Source of the DNA: Solimicrobium sp040544425
Lineage (GTDB): Bacteria > Pseudomonadota > Gammaproteobacteria > Burkholderiales > Burkholderiaceae_D
Reading direction: 5' to 3'
Assembly (NCBI GenBank): GCA_040544425.1
Contig: JBEONO010000006.1
Location: 186,001 to 250,000, forward strand
Length of the DNA stretch: 64,000 nucleotides
Numbering within the stretch: the first letter of the stretch is position 1; each line of letters begins with the position of its first letter. The notes beneath the pieces were generated by a model, which had not been told where the DNA came from, did not search any database, and saw only the letters and a program-made list of their open reading frames with translations. Of this stretch, positions 18,094 through 28,911 are shown piece by piece. The translations under genes were made by a program, and so were the position numbers.

Positions 18094-19019
18094 TCAATAT
18101 CCTGATTGTCGGTTGATCACGCCGGTGACGGGCAGGCCCTGCTCCAGTCGGCGCAACTTTTCAGCGACCTGCGCATCGGCCTGTTCGGGTATGGTTTGTG
18201 CCGAAATATGTGGCGTGATAGTTACGTTCGGCTGCTGCCAGAACGAGTGGTCTCGCGGCAGCGGCTCGGTCTGAAATACATCCAGAGTAGCGCCCGCCAG
18301 ATGTCCGCTTTGCAGCAAGGCCAGCAGATCTTCTTCCACGACCTGCGCGCCGCGCCCGACGTTGATCAGATACGCGCCTTGCGGCAGCAGGGACAGGGTG
18401 CTGCGATTGAGGATGCCGGTGGTCGCTTCAGTCAGCGGCAGGATGCAGACTGCAACTTTGGCTTTGGCCAGACAATCCCGTAAACCTTGCGGACCAAAAA
18501 AACAGCTGACACCCTCCAGCGATTTTTCGCTGCGGCTCCAGCCCAGTATCGGAAAATTCAGCTGCCGCAGTCGTTGCACAATCACCTGACCCAATACGCC
18601 CAAGCCCAACACGGCGATTGGAAAATCCACTTTATGCGCTGGCCGTTTTGCTTGCCACATGGCCTGGTCGGCCAAACGCTGGTACTGATCGAAATGACGG
18701 AAATAGCGCAGGCTGGCATGGCTGACGTAATCGGCCATTTCCTCACCCATGCCGGCATCTTCGAGACGGATAATCGGCACCTGCGCCGGAATCTGATCGG
18801 CGATCTTCAGGATCGCATCGACGCCTGCGCCAAGATTGAAGATCGCTTTCAGATCATGACGACCAGCGAGCATCTGCACAGGCGGCTTCCAGACCAGCGC
18901 ATAATCGGCTGGTGCGGTGTCGCCTTCGTGCCAAAGACGAATGCGCGCGTCTGGCATCAGCTTCTTGAACTGTTCACCCTGATCGCGCGGATCAACAGCA
19001 TTGTAATAAATAATGTCCA

Positions 19020-19020
<1 letters not shown>
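18094..19020 (-). CDS. ghrA: Glyoxylate/hydroxypyruvate reductase A-like dehydrogenase
   Basis: D-2-hydroxyacid dehydrogenase of 308 residues that would reduce glyoxylate or hydroxypyruvate with NAD(P)H. The Rossmann dinucleotide loop is VLGLGVLGQVIVQRL, with GWSRS after the second strand. The catalytic residues are Arg in LINVGRGAQVVE, Glu in DVFQTEPLPRDH and His in ITPHISAQT. Its ATG overlaps the last base of the liuD stop codon. Its role in leucine degradation is not evident; glyoxylate control would fit the presence of aceK in the same cluster, which is inference. Confidence 0.9.
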
Positions 19021-21014
<1,994 letters not shown>

Positions 21015-21093
21015 GATTTACCTTTTTGTTCTATTTTTTCTATGCAATGACATTAACTTTGACGCATCTACGCGCCTCCAGCTCGGCTCTCTC

Positions 21094-21171
21094 GTCGTTC
21101 CCGCGGGTTTAAGCGGGAACCCAGCGTCGTATAACTATGCCACCAAGTCCGCCTAAACCCGCGGGAACGAC
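21094..21171. repeat. REP-like palindromic repeat between bioB and liuD
   Basis: An 18-bp perfect inverted repeat: GTCGTTCCCGCGGGTTTA at 21094-21111 and its complement at 21154-21171. The match extends inward to 23 bp with one mismatch (21094-21116 / 21149-21171). The left arm also folds by itself (GTTCCCGC with GCGGGAAC, 8 bp). The element is GC-rich and stands in the only long gap (188 bp) of the distal liu-bio run. It looks like a REP/MITE-type unit; no second copy is visible in the window. As RNA it would fold strongly and may attenuate or stabilise the transcript. Confidence 0.75.
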
Positions 21172-21202
21172 CGGGACCTGAATTATTTCTGACACAGTAG
21201 TG

Positions 21203-22237
21203 CTATTTACAGCCGCCGCTTTCAACCTTGCCGCGCGTCTTGATCCCCAATTTCTCCAGCATCGCCTTGTCATCGAGCGCCTCCGGATTGCCGGTGGTCA
21301 GCAACTTGTCGCCGTAAAAAATTGAATTCGCGCCAGCCAGAAAACACAGCGCCTGAACCGGCTCGCCCATTTCGCGCCGTCCGGCCGATAAGCGCACACG
21401 CGCTTTCGGCATGGTGATGCGCGCTACTGCGATGGTACGAACGAATTCGAGCGGATCGAGTTTGTCGATACCATACAGTGGCGTGCCTTCGACCTGCACC
21501 AGATGATTGACCGGCACCGATTCCGGATACGGATTCAGATTTGCCAGTTGCGCGATCAGACCGGCACGTTGCAGACGCGACTCGCCCATCCCGACAATCC
21601 CGCCGCAGCACACTTTCAGACCGGCATTGCGCACATAACCGAGGGTATCGAGCCGGTCCTGATAGTCGCGTGTGGAAATGACGTTGTCGTAAAATTCCGG
21701 CGCGGTATCCAGATTGTGATTATAAAAATCCAGGCCTGCGTCTTTCAGGCGGGTCGCCTGTTCTTCTTTCAACATGCCGAGTGTGGCGCAGGTTTCCAGA
21801 CCCAGGGCTTTGACTTCACGCACCATTTCTTCGACCTTATCCATGTCACGATCTTTCGGCGAACGCCAGGCTGCGCCCATGCAAAAGCGCGTCGCGCCAC
21901 TCTCTTTGGCAGAGCGCGCGGCATCCAGTACTTCGCCGATATCGAGCATTTTTTTTGCTTCCACGCCAGTGTCATAACGCGCAGCCTGCGGGCAATAACC
22001 GCAATCTTCTTCGCAGCCGCCGGTCTTGATCGACAGCAGTGTTGCCAGTTCGACGTCCGCATCAGGAAATTCCTGACGGTGCACCTGCTGGGCGCGGAAC
22101 AGCAAGTCATTAAACGGGAGTTCGAACAAAGCCAGTACTTCATCGACCGGCCAGGTATCGGCACTGATTGTTGCGACTGCTTTTTGTGTCGGGTGAAATG
22201 TGACACCCACTGCTGTTTGATTCATTGTGCTATCCAT
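21203..22237 (-). CDS. bioB: Biotin synthase
   Basis: Radical-SAM enzyme that inserts sulfur into dethiobiotin, the last step of biotin synthesis. It has 344 residues. The [4Fe-4S] radical-SAM cluster ligands are C75, C79 and C82 in GGCEEDCGYCPQ. NHNLDTAPEFY, CCGGIVGMGES and LSAGRREMG supply the [2Fe-2S] ligands (second Cys and conserved Arg). I use the ATG at 22237, which has AGGAAGG 9 bp upstream; a TTG at 22246 is less likely. It follows bioD with a 5-bp gap. Final gene of the bioA-F-D-B run. Confidence 0.95.
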   Translation of the reverse strand: MDSTMNQTAVGVTFHPTQKAVATISADTWPVDEVLALFELPFNDLLFRAQQVHRQEFPDADVELATLLSIKTGGCEEDCGYCPQAARYDTGVEAKKMLDIGEVLDAARSAKESGATRFCMGAAWRSPKDRDMDKVEEMVREVKALGLETCATLGMLKEEQATRLKDAGLDFYNHNLDTAPEFYDNVISTRDYQDRLDTLGYVRNAGLKVCCGGIVGMGESRLQRAGLIAQLANLNPYPESVPVNHLVQVEGTPLYGIDKLDPLEFVRTIAVARITMPKARVRLSAGRREMGEPVQALCFLAGANSIFYGDKLLTTGNPEALDDKAMLEKLGIKTRGKVESGGCK

Positions 22238-22242
22238 GTTGA

Positions 22243-22959
22243 TCAACCTTCCTGAAATAGTGCTGTTAAATCCAAATATTTGGCAGCCTTGTCGGCGTCC
22301 GGATTATTTAAATGAGGAATGCAACCCAGCAAAGGTGCATGCAACCGTTCCGTTAACGCCGTTAAATTTCCCTGCAAAAAACTCATTTCCTGCTGCGCGC
22401 AATTGGCCACCCAACCAGCCAGTCGCAAACCACGCGCTGCTATCGCTTCGGCAGTCAGCAACGCCTGATTGATACAACCCAGACGCATGCCAACTACCAT
22501 CAGTACCGGCAGGTTTAACTGCCGGGCCAGATCGGCGCTGTCCTCATGATCATTCAACGGCACCCGAAAACCGCCCACGCCTTCCACCACAATCGCATCC
22601 ACCTGGTTTGCCAACTGCCGGTAACTCTGCAGGATCACACTCAGATCAATCTGGCGCTGCTCCTGCTCGGCCGCGATGTGCGGTGCAGCTGGTAATGTAA
22701 ACAAATAGGGATTCACCAATTTATCCAGATCGGCAATACCTGCCACGTTACTGACCGCTTGCAACGCCAGCACATCTTCATTGCACAAAACGCCATCACG
22801 CATTTCTGCACCGGCTGCGATCGGTTTCATTCCCACGCTTTTCCAGCCTTGCCGGGTCATCGCATAAATCACTGCGCAAGAGACCAGTGTCTTGCCAATT
22901 TCGGTGTCGGTTCCGGTGACAAAAAAAGCCAGCGGCCGATTCTTCAACTGCATCTGCAT
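22243..22959 (-). CDS. bioD: Dethiobiotin synthetase
   Basis: Closes the ureido ring of dethiobiotin from 7,8-diaminononanoate with CO2 and ATP. It has 238 residues. The P-loop FVTGTDTEIGKTLVSCAV is at the N-terminus, EGVGGFRVPL binds Mg/substrate, and VVGMRLGCINQALLTAEAI is the switch region. Its ATG overlaps the stop of bioF (TGATG), so the two are translationally coupled. Normal length for the family. Confidence 0.94.
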   Translation of the reverse strand: MQMQLKNRPLAFFVTGTDTEIGKTLVSCAVIYAMTRQGWKSVGMKPIAAGAEMRDGVLCNEDVLALQAVSNVAGIADLDKLVNPYLFTLPAAPHIAAEQEQRQIDLSVILQSYRQLANQVDAIVVEGVGGFRVPLNDHEDSADLARQLNLPVLMVVGMRLGCINQALLTAEAIAARGLRLAGWVANCAQQEMSFLQGNLTALTERLHAPLLGCIPHLNNPDADKAAKYLDLTALFQEG

Positions 22960-24161
22960 CAGGCGACTTTCCTTTCCAGACCGTGCAAGGAATCAATCAG
23001 CCGCTCAACCTGCTCAGCACTGTGCGCGGCCGACAGCGATACGCGCAATCGTGCTGTGCCAGCGGGCACTGTCGGAGGACGGATCGCCGGTACCCAGATC
23101 CCGCGTTCGAACAATTGCGCGGCGTACTGCATCGCCTTGCGATTATCGCCAACCACCATCGGTTGTATCTGTGTTTCGGATTTCATCAAAGTCATCCCTG
23201 CGGCCTGCGCGCCGATACCGGCTTTGAATTGTGCGATCAGGCCGTGCAAATGTGCGCGCCGCTGCGCTCCTTCGCTGCCTTGAATAATGTTGAGGCTGGT
23301 CAGCAAGGCGTGAGCCTGAGCTGGCGGGGCAGCCGTCGTATAAATATACGGGCGCGACTTTTGCAGCAGCCATTCAATCACGCTGGCATGCGCCGCCACA
23401 AAGGCACCAGCCACGCCGGCCGCCTTGCCGAGCGTGCCCATATAAATCAAGTTGGGGCTGCGCAAATTTAAATGTTCCAAAACCCCGGCACCATGCGCAC
23501 CGAGCACACCAAAGCCGTGCGCATCATCAATCACCAGGATCGCATCGTGCCGTTCACAGACGGTCAGCATCTCCTTCAATGGCGCAATCAATCCATCCAT
23601 GCTGAACACACTGTCTGAGACCACGATCTTGGTCGCTGCGCTACTTTGCTGTAAAAGTTTTTCCAGCGCTGTTACGTCAGCATGGGGATAAATCTGCACT
23701 TTGCAGCGCGCCAGACGGGTACCGCCGATGATGGAAGCGTGATTCAGACTCTCTGAAAAAATTTCGGTCTCGGAAAAATCGACCGCCGCCAATCCAGACA
23801 ACAAAGCCAGATTGGCCATATACCCGGTAGAAAACGACAGGGCGCGCGCCTGTTCGATAAAGGGTGCCTGGGTCGCGGCGAGCCGGTGTTCCAATTCTTC
23901 GTGCGCTCTGGAATGACCGCTGATCAGGTGCGATGCACCGCTGCCCGCGCCATACAGTGCCACGCCTTCGACCAGGGCTGCATGGATGCGCGGATGAGCT
24001 GCGAGTCCCAAATAATCATTGCTGCAAAACGCCAGCATTTGCCGCCCGTCGACTTCCATCATCGCGTCACAAGGCGAGGTCGTGATGCGGCGGCGGCGCA
24101 GCAAATCCTGCCCACTTAAATCGGCAAGTTGCTGGTCAATTTTTTCGATAAATCTATTCAT
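22959..24161 (-). CDS. bioF: 8-amino-7-oxononanoate synthase
   Basis: PLP-dependent condensing enzyme joining alanine with pimeloyl-ACP/CoA. It has 400 residues. FCSNDYLGLAAHPRI near the N-terminus, GSGASHLISGHSRAHEELE, the cofactor-binding DDAHGFGVLGAHGAG and the PLP Lys in YMGTLGKAAGVAGAFVA are all present. I start at ATG 24161, which overlaps the last 8 bases of bioA; an upstream TTG at 24179 is possible. A BioC/BioH pair that would supply pimeloyl-ACP is not in this window. Confidence 0.94.
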   Translation of the reverse strand: MNRFIEKIDQQLADLSGQDLLRRRRITTSPCDAMMEVDGRQMLAFCSNDYLGLAAHPRIHAALVEGVALYGAGSGASHLISGHSRAHEELEHRLAATQAPFIEQARALSFSTGYMANLALLSGLAAVDFSETEIFSESLNHASIIGGTRLARCKVQIYPHADVTALEKLLQQSSAATKIVVSDSVFSMDGLIAPLKEMLTVCERHDAILVIDDAHGFGVLGAHGAGVLEHLNLRSPNLIYMGTLGKAAGVAGAFVAAHASVIEWLLQKSRPYIYTTAAPPAQAHALLTSLNIIQGSEGAQRRAHLHGLIAQFKAGIGAQAAGMTLMKSETQIQPMVVGDNRKAMQYAAQLFERGIWVPAIRPPTVPAGTARLRVSLSAAHSAEQVERLIDSLHGLERKVA

Positions 24162-25479
24162 GCTCAATAACCTGTTCAAATACGCTGGCCGTACGCTGGC
24201 CTAACAATGTGATTTCCTCGTCATTCAAAATGTAGGGCGGCATGCAGTACACGGTATTGCCGATCGGGCGCAGCAACAACTCATGCGCCAGAGCCGTCGT
24301 AAAAAATCGGGATGAAAATCCGGGCTTCACGTCGATGGCATCGAACGCCCAGATCATGCCGCGCTGGCGGAAATTTTTGACTCGCGCATGTTGTGCCAAC
24401 GGCTGCAGGGCAGCGGTGATTTTTTCAGCAGTAGTGCGATTGGTTGCAATCACATTATCCTGTTCAAAAATTTCAAGAGTCGCCAATGCAGCCCGACAGG
24501 CCAGCGGATTGCCGGTGTAGGAGTGCGAATGGAGAAAGCCGCGCCTGATGTCGGCATGGTAAAACGACTGATAAATTGCATCGGTCGTCATCACCAGTGA
24601 CAGAGGCAGATAGCCACCACTGATCCCCTTGGACAAACATAGAAAATCCGGCCAGATCCCGGCCTGCTCGGACGCGAAAAAAGTTCCGGTGCGTCCGCAG
24701 CCGACGGCGATTTCATCGGCGATCAAATGTACTTGATACTCATCACACAACGCGCGCAGTGATTTCAGATAGACCGGATCATGCATGGCGAACCCGGTGG
24801 CACATTGCACCAGCGGTTCGACGATCATGGCAGCAATGGATGCGCTGCGCTGTTCAAACAGACTGCGCACTTCTGCCAGCGCACGCAGCGCCACATCGCC
24901 AGCCGTTTCGCCGGCTTCGGCAGCGCGCGCATCGGGTGACATGACCACATGACAGGAGTTGATCAATGGTCCGTACGCATCGCGAAACAGCGCCACGTCC
25001 GTGACCGACAGAGCGCCAATGGTTTCGCCGTGGTAGCTGCCTTTCAGGCACACGAATTCACGCTTGTCCGGAAGACCAAGATTACGCCAGCTGTGAAAAC
25101 TCATTTTGAGTGCGATCTCAACCGCTGACGCGCCATCTGAGGCAAAGAAGCAGTGACCCAATTGATGCTGTGTTTTCGCCGCCAGTTTTTCAGACAGGCT
25201 GATCACCGGTTCGTGCGTGAACCCGGCCAGCATGACGTGCTCCAGTTTATCGAGCTGATCTTTTAATGCCGCATTGATGCGTGGATTGGCGTGGCCAAAC
25301 AAATTCACCCACCAGGAACTGATCCCGTCCAGATAGCGTTTGCCATCGGCGTCATATAACCACGCACCACGACCGTGACTGACCGGCACCAGCGGCATCT
25401 GTTCGTGGTGTTGCATTTGTGTGCAGGGATGCCAGACACTGTGCAAACTTCTGGCGACCCAATTTTCATTCGACTTCAC
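24154..25479 (-). CDS. bioA: Adenosylmethionine-8-amino-7-oxononanoate aminotransferase
   Basis: PLP enzyme that transfers the amino group of S-adenosylmethionine to make 7,8-diaminononanoate. It has 441 residues. The N-terminus has SVWHPCTQMQHHEQMP, then the BioA-typical SSWWVNLFGHANPRIN. The PLP-binding region is LIADEIAVGCGRTGTFFASE with the Lys in LCLSKGISGGYLPLSLV. GFLHSHSYTGNPLACRAALA follows. It is the first bio gene, only 9 bp after the methylglutaconyl-CoA hydratase gene, so it is transcribed from the liu side with no room for a promoter of its own and no BirA operator evident. Confidence 0.95.
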   Translation of the reverse strand: MKSNENWVARSLHSVWHPCTQMQHHEQMPLVPVSHGRGAWLYDADGKRYLDGISSWWVNLFGHANPRINAALKDQLDKLEHVMLAGFTHEPVISLSEKLAAKTQHQLGHCFFASDGASAVEIALKMSFHSWRNLGLPDKREFVCLKGSYHGETIGALSVTDVALFRDAYGPLINSCHVVMSPDARAAEAGETAGDVALRALAEVRSLFEQRSASIAAMIVEPLVQCATGFAMHDPVYLKSLRALCDEYQVHLIADEIAVGCGRTGTFFASEQAGIWPDFLCLSKGISGGYLPLSLVMTTDAIYQSFYHADIRRGFLHSHSYTGNPLACRAALATLEIFEQDNVIATNRTTAEKITAALQPLAQHARVKNFRQRGMIWAFDAIDVKPGFSSRFFTTALAHELLLRPIGNTVYCMPPYILNDEEITLLGQRTASVFEQVIEHE

Positions 25480-25488
25480 ATTAAACTT

Positions 25489-26283
25489 TCAATTCAGGTG
25501 CAATAACCAATTCGGTTTGCGTTTTTCCAGGAACGAGGCGATGCCTTCCTTGGCTTCGTCCGAGCTGCGAATTTCCGCGATACATTCGGCGGTATAAGAC
25601 AACAACTCTTCGTCGATCTGCGCATCGGCCACGTCTTCTACCAGCCATTTGGCAGCAACCACCGCGTTGGGTCCGTTGCTGACGATGGCTTTGACGATCT
25701 GTTCAACCATCCCATCGAGCTGGTCGGCCGCGACTGCTTCGTGAATAAAGCCGATCCGGTGCGCTTCGCGGGCGCTGAATTTTTCTGCGGTAATAAAATA
25801 ACGACGCGCTGCATTCGCACCCATGGCTTTGATCACATACGGAGAAATCGTCGCGGGCACCAGGCCCAGCTTGACTTCGCTCAGACAAAATTGCGCGGTG
25901 TCGACTGCAACCGAAATATCGCAGGCGGCCACCAGTCCCATCCCGCCTGCATAACAATCGCCCTGCACTTTGGCGATCACCGGTTTCGTGCAGGAGTAAA
26001 TCTGATACAGCATTTCGGCCAGTTGCTCGGCATCGGCCAGATTTTCGTCCTGGCTGTAGCCGGCCATTTTTTTCATCCAGTTCAGATCTGCGCCCGCGCA
26101 AAACGCCGGTCCGTTGGCAGCGAGCACGATGGCGCGCACACTGTCCATCTGACCGAGTTCCTGAAACACCTGATTCAATTCTTCAATCACGGTTTCATTG
26201 AAGGCATTTCTGACCTCGGGGCGATTGAGTGTCACCGTTGCGGCACCGTGATCGATGTCGACTTGAATTGTTTGGTAAGCCAT
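25489..26283 (-). CDS. liuC: Methylglutaconyl-CoA hydratase (enoyl-CoA hydratase family)
   Basis: Crotonase-fold enzyme of 264 residues, assigned to hydration of 3-methylglutaconyl-CoA to HMG-CoA by its place between liuB and the rest of the leucine pathway. The N-terminus has VTLNRPEVRNAFNE, the oxyanion hole is formed by FCAGADLNWMKKM and GDCYAGGMGLVAACDISVA, and the acid region is LSEVKLGLVPATISPYVIKA. The C-terminus EGIASFLEKRKPNW is normal. Close paralogues hydrate other enoyl-CoAs, so the specificity rests on context. It starts 8 bp after liuB and is followed after 9 bp by bioA. Confidence 0.9.
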   Translation of the reverse strand: MAYQTIQVDIDHGAATVTLNRPEVRNAFNETVIEELNQVFQELGQMDSVRAIVLAANGPAFCAGADLNWMKKMAGYSQDENLADAEQLAEMLYQIYSCTKPVIAKVQGDCYAGGMGLVAACDISVAVDTAQFCLSEVKLGLVPATISPYVIKAMGANAARRYFITAEKFSAREAHRIGFIHEAVAADQLDGMVEQIVKAIVSNGPNAVVAAKWLVEDVADAQIDEELLSYTAECIAEIRSSDEAKEGIASFLEKRKPNWLLHLN

Positions 26284-26291
26284 GATTTTCC

Positions 26292-27896
26292 TTACATTCT
26301 AAATAAGCCAAATTTGGTTTCCGGGATGGGTGCATTGAGCGCTGCGGATAATCCCAATGCCAATACCATGCGCGTATCAACCGGGTCTATGACGCCGTCA
26401 TCCCACAGCCGTGCACTGGCGTAATACGGATGACCCTGATGTTCGTACTGTTCTTTGATCGGCTGTTTGAACTGCGCCTCTTCTTCGGCTGACCAGCTGC
26501 CACCTTTGGCTTCGATCCCGTCGCGTTTCACCGTGGCCAACACGCTGGCAGCCTGCTCGCCACCCATCACTGAAATTCTGGCGTTGGGCCACATCCATAA
26601 AAAGCGCGGAGAAAATGCGCGTCCGCACATGCCGTAATTACCGGCTCCAAAACTGCCGCCTATAATCACCGTGAATTTCGGCACCGCTGCAGTCGCGACT
26701 GCCGTCACCATCTTGGCACCATTGCGCGCGATGCCTTCATTTTCATATTTGCGGCCAACCATAAACCCGGTGATGTTCTGCAAGAACACCAGCGGTATTT
26801 TACGCTGGCAGCACAGTTCGATGAAATGCGTGCCTTTCAGCGCCGATTCGGAAAACAGAATGCCGTTGTTGGCGATAATGCCAACCGGCATGCCGTGAAT
26901 ATGGGCAAAGCCACAGATCAGGGTCGTGCCGTAGCGCGCCTTGAATTCGTCGAACAGGCTGCCGTCCACAACCCGCGCAATCACTTCACGCACATCAAAC
27001 GGCTTGCGCGTGTCGACCGGAATGACGCCATACAGTTCCTGTGCCGGATAGGCCGGTTCAACTACTTCTTTCAAACACAGCTGGCTCGGCTTTTGCCGGT
27101 TCAGATTGGAGACGATGGTGCGTGCCAGCGACAGCGCATGCAGATCGTTTTGTGCCAGATGATCGACCACGCCCGACAGACGTGTATGCACGTCACCGCC
27201 ACCGAGGTCTTCGGCACTGACCACTTCACCGGTCGCCGCTTTCACCAGCGGTGGGCCGCCCAAAAAAATCGTGCCCTGATTTTTTACGATAATCGATTCA
27301 TCGCTCATCGCTGGCACATAAGCACCACCTGCAGTACAGGAACCCATGACCACGGCGATTTGCGGAATGCCTTGCGCAGACAGGTTGGCCTGGTTAAAAA
27401 AGATCCGGCCGAAATGATCGCGATCTGGAAACACATCTTCCTGATTCGGCAGGTTCGCGCCGCCACTGTCCACCAGGTACACGCAAGGCAGATGGTTTTG
27501 CTCAGCGATTTCCTGAGCGCGCACGTGCTTTTTCACAGTCAGGGGATAGTAGGTGCCGCCTTTGACGGTGGCATCATTGCAGACGATCACGCATTCCTGC
27601 CCAGAGATACGCCCGATGCCGGTGATCACCCCGGCGCAGGGCGCATCGTTGTTATACATGTTGTACGCCGCCATTTGAGAAAATTCCAGAAATGGCGTGC
27701 CAGGGTCGAGCAGCATTTGTACCCGATCACGTGGCAATAATTTTCCACGCGCCACGTGTTTTTTACGCGGCTCGGTACCGCCACCCAACATGATTGTTTC
27801 GATTTTGCTTTTCAGGTCATCCACCACGATTTGCATGGCGGCGACATTGGCTTGAAATTCTTCGGAGCGGGTTGCCAGTTTGGATTCTAATTTCAT
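26292..27896 (-). CDS. liuB: Methylcrotonyl-CoA carboxylase, carboxyltransferase (beta) subunit
   Basis: Transfers CO2 from carboxybiotin to 3-methylcrotonyl-CoA. It has 534 residues with N- and C-terminal carboxyltransferase (crotonase-like) domains. LLPRDRVQMLLDPGTPFLE, YLVDSGGANLPNQEDVFPD, GSCTAGGAYVPAMSDE and GGSFGAGNYGMCGRAFSPRF are MCC-beta signatures. The end IPETKFGLFRM is typical. I choose the ATG at 27896, which overlaps the ychJ stop (ATGA); upstream in-frame extension to 27941 lies inside ychJ. It is followed by liuC, then the bio genes. Confidence 0.94.
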   Translation of the reverse strand: MKLESKLATRSEEFQANVAAMQIVVDDLKSKIETIMLGGGTEPRKKHVARGKLLPRDRVQMLLDPGTPFLEFSQMAAYNMYNNDAPCAGVITGIGRISGQECVIVCNDATVKGGTYYPLTVKKHVRAQEIAEQNHLPCVYLVDSGGANLPNQEDVFPDRDHFGRIFFNQANLSAQGIPQIAVVMGSCTAGGAYVPAMSDESIIVKNQGTIFLGGPPLVKAATGEVVSAEDLGGGDVHTRLSGVVDHLAQNDLHALSLARTIVSNLNRQKPSQLCLKEVVEPAYPAQELYGVIPVDTRKPFDVREVIARVVDGSLFDEFKARYGTTLICGFAHIHGMPVGIIANNGILFSESALKGTHFIELCCQRKIPLVFLQNITGFMVGRKYENEGIARNGAKMVTAVATAAVPKFTVIIGGSFGAGNYGMCGRAFSPRFLWMWPNARISVMGGEQAASVLATVKRDGIEAKGGSWSAEEEAQFKQPIKEQYEHQGHPYYASARLWDDGVIDPVDTRMVLALGLSAALNAPIPETKFGLFRM

Positions 27897-28300
27897 GTTA
27901 TCTGTTCTTGGTTTGGGAATATGCCATCGACGTAAAACCACTTTCCATCTTCATATTCAAACTTGCTGATTTCGTGCAGGCGTTCGGCCTTGCCGCCTAC
28001 TTTGTATTTGGCGATAAACTCCACGGTCGCCTTGCGGTCCTGTTCCTGAAACGCGAGCACCGTCAGACCCATCCACTTGCACGGCTGCTGCTGATCGAGA
28101 TGCAATTGCGGCCGCGATCTTGGATGCCAGGTGTCTTGCAGATACGCCTGATTTTCAATGGTGTAGGCCGTGTATCTGGAGCGCATCAAAGCCTGGGCAT
28201 CGGGCGCAATTTCCTGGCCCGAAATATACCGCTCGCAACACTGCTGATAACTGACTGACGACCCGCACGGGCAGCCTGGCTCCTGCTTAGATTTTGCCAT
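27893..28300 (-). CDS. YchJ family SEC-C motif protein
   Basis: Protein of 135 residues. The N-terminus has a SEC-C-like zinc motif (PGCPCGSSVSYQQCC), followed by an NTF2-like domain (LMRSRYTAYTIENQAYLQDT; WMGLTVLAF; ATVEFIAKYKVGG; SKFEYEDGKWFYVDG). This is the YchJ/UPF0225 layout; no biochemical role is established. It overlaps the isomerase gene upstream by 14 bp and liuB downstream by 4 bp, so it is deeply embedded in the operon. A role in the operon's metabolism is not evident. Confidence 0.88.
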   Translation of the reverse strand: MAKSKQEPGCPCGSSVSYQQCCERYISGQEIAPDAQALMRSRYTAYTIENQAYLQDTWHPRSRPQLHLDQQQPCKWMGLTVLAFQEQDRKATVEFIAKYKVGGKAERLHEISKFEYEDGKWFYVDGIFPNQEQIT

Positions 28301-28892
28301 GCTTTAGCAATTCTTCAATCTGATAAAACCGGTCAAATCCCCAAAACGGTTCGCCGTCAACGATGACGAATGGCGCGCCGAAAATGCCTTTGGCAAGCGC
28401 CGCATCGACTTCTGTCTTGAGCTGATTTTTAATGTCTTCCGAGACCATGCCTTCGGCAACCTGCGCGCTATCCAGGCCGCATTCGCTGGCCAGTTTCAGA
28501 ATTACATCGACCTGACTGATATTCTGGTCATGGACAAACAAGGCTTGAAACAGCTTGATGGCAAATTGTTTGGCCGCGTCTTTACCGTGTTTGGCTTCTA
28601 CCCACAGCATCGCGCGGGCCGCTTGCTGGGTCGCAATCGGGAAAACGGTCGGCATCTTGAATTCGATCTGATGCAGACGCGCGGTGCGGTCCAGATCATG
28701 TCTGGAATAGGGGCCCTTCATCGGCAGACTTACCAGGGGCTTGGATTCCGTAGCCTTGAAAATCACCCCCAGCAGGATCGGATGCCAGCAGACTTGCCTG
28801 TCGTACTTCGCTGCCAGTTCGTCAATGCGCAGCGCGCCGAAGTAGGCATACGGCGAGGAGAAGTCAAAATAAAATTCAATCGGTGTCTTCAT
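28287..28892 (-). CDS. DsbA-family 2-hydroxychromene-2-carboxylate isomerase-like protein
   Basis: Thioredoxin-fold protein of 201 residues (kappa GST / HCCA isomerase type). The N-terminus FYFDFSSPYAYFGALRIDEL carries the SPY motif with Ser instead of the redox CxxC, so it is a glutathione-dependent isomerase rather than a disulfide oxidoreductase. GPYSRHDLDR and GIFGAPFVIVDGEPFWGFDR complete the signature (the latter holds the cis-Pro loop). The start at 28892 has AAAGGGA upstream; the extension to 28967 overlaps the acyl-CoA dehydrogenase gene. The substrate in an acyl-CoA degradation operon is unknown. Confidence 0.87.
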   Translation of the reverse strand: MKTPIEFYFDFSSPYAYFGALRIDELAAKYDRQVCWHPILLGVIFKATESKPLVSLPMKGPYSRHDLDRTARLHQIEFKMPTVFPIATQQAARAMLWVEAKHGKDAAKQFAIKLFQALFVHDQNISQVDVILKLASECGLDSAQVAEGMVSEDIKNQLKTEVDAALAKGIFGAPFVIVDGEPFWGFDRFYQIEELLKHGKI

Positions 28893-28911
28893 TATGTGTT
28901 CCCTTTGTTGT

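Noticed and set aside
21503..22255. 250-codon open frame on the plus strand
   Set aside because: Antisense to bioB, whose radical-SAM motifs are intact.
26826..27740. 304-codon open frame on the plus strand
   Set aside because: It lies antisense to liuB, has no family resemblance, and long antisense frames are common over GC-rich genes.
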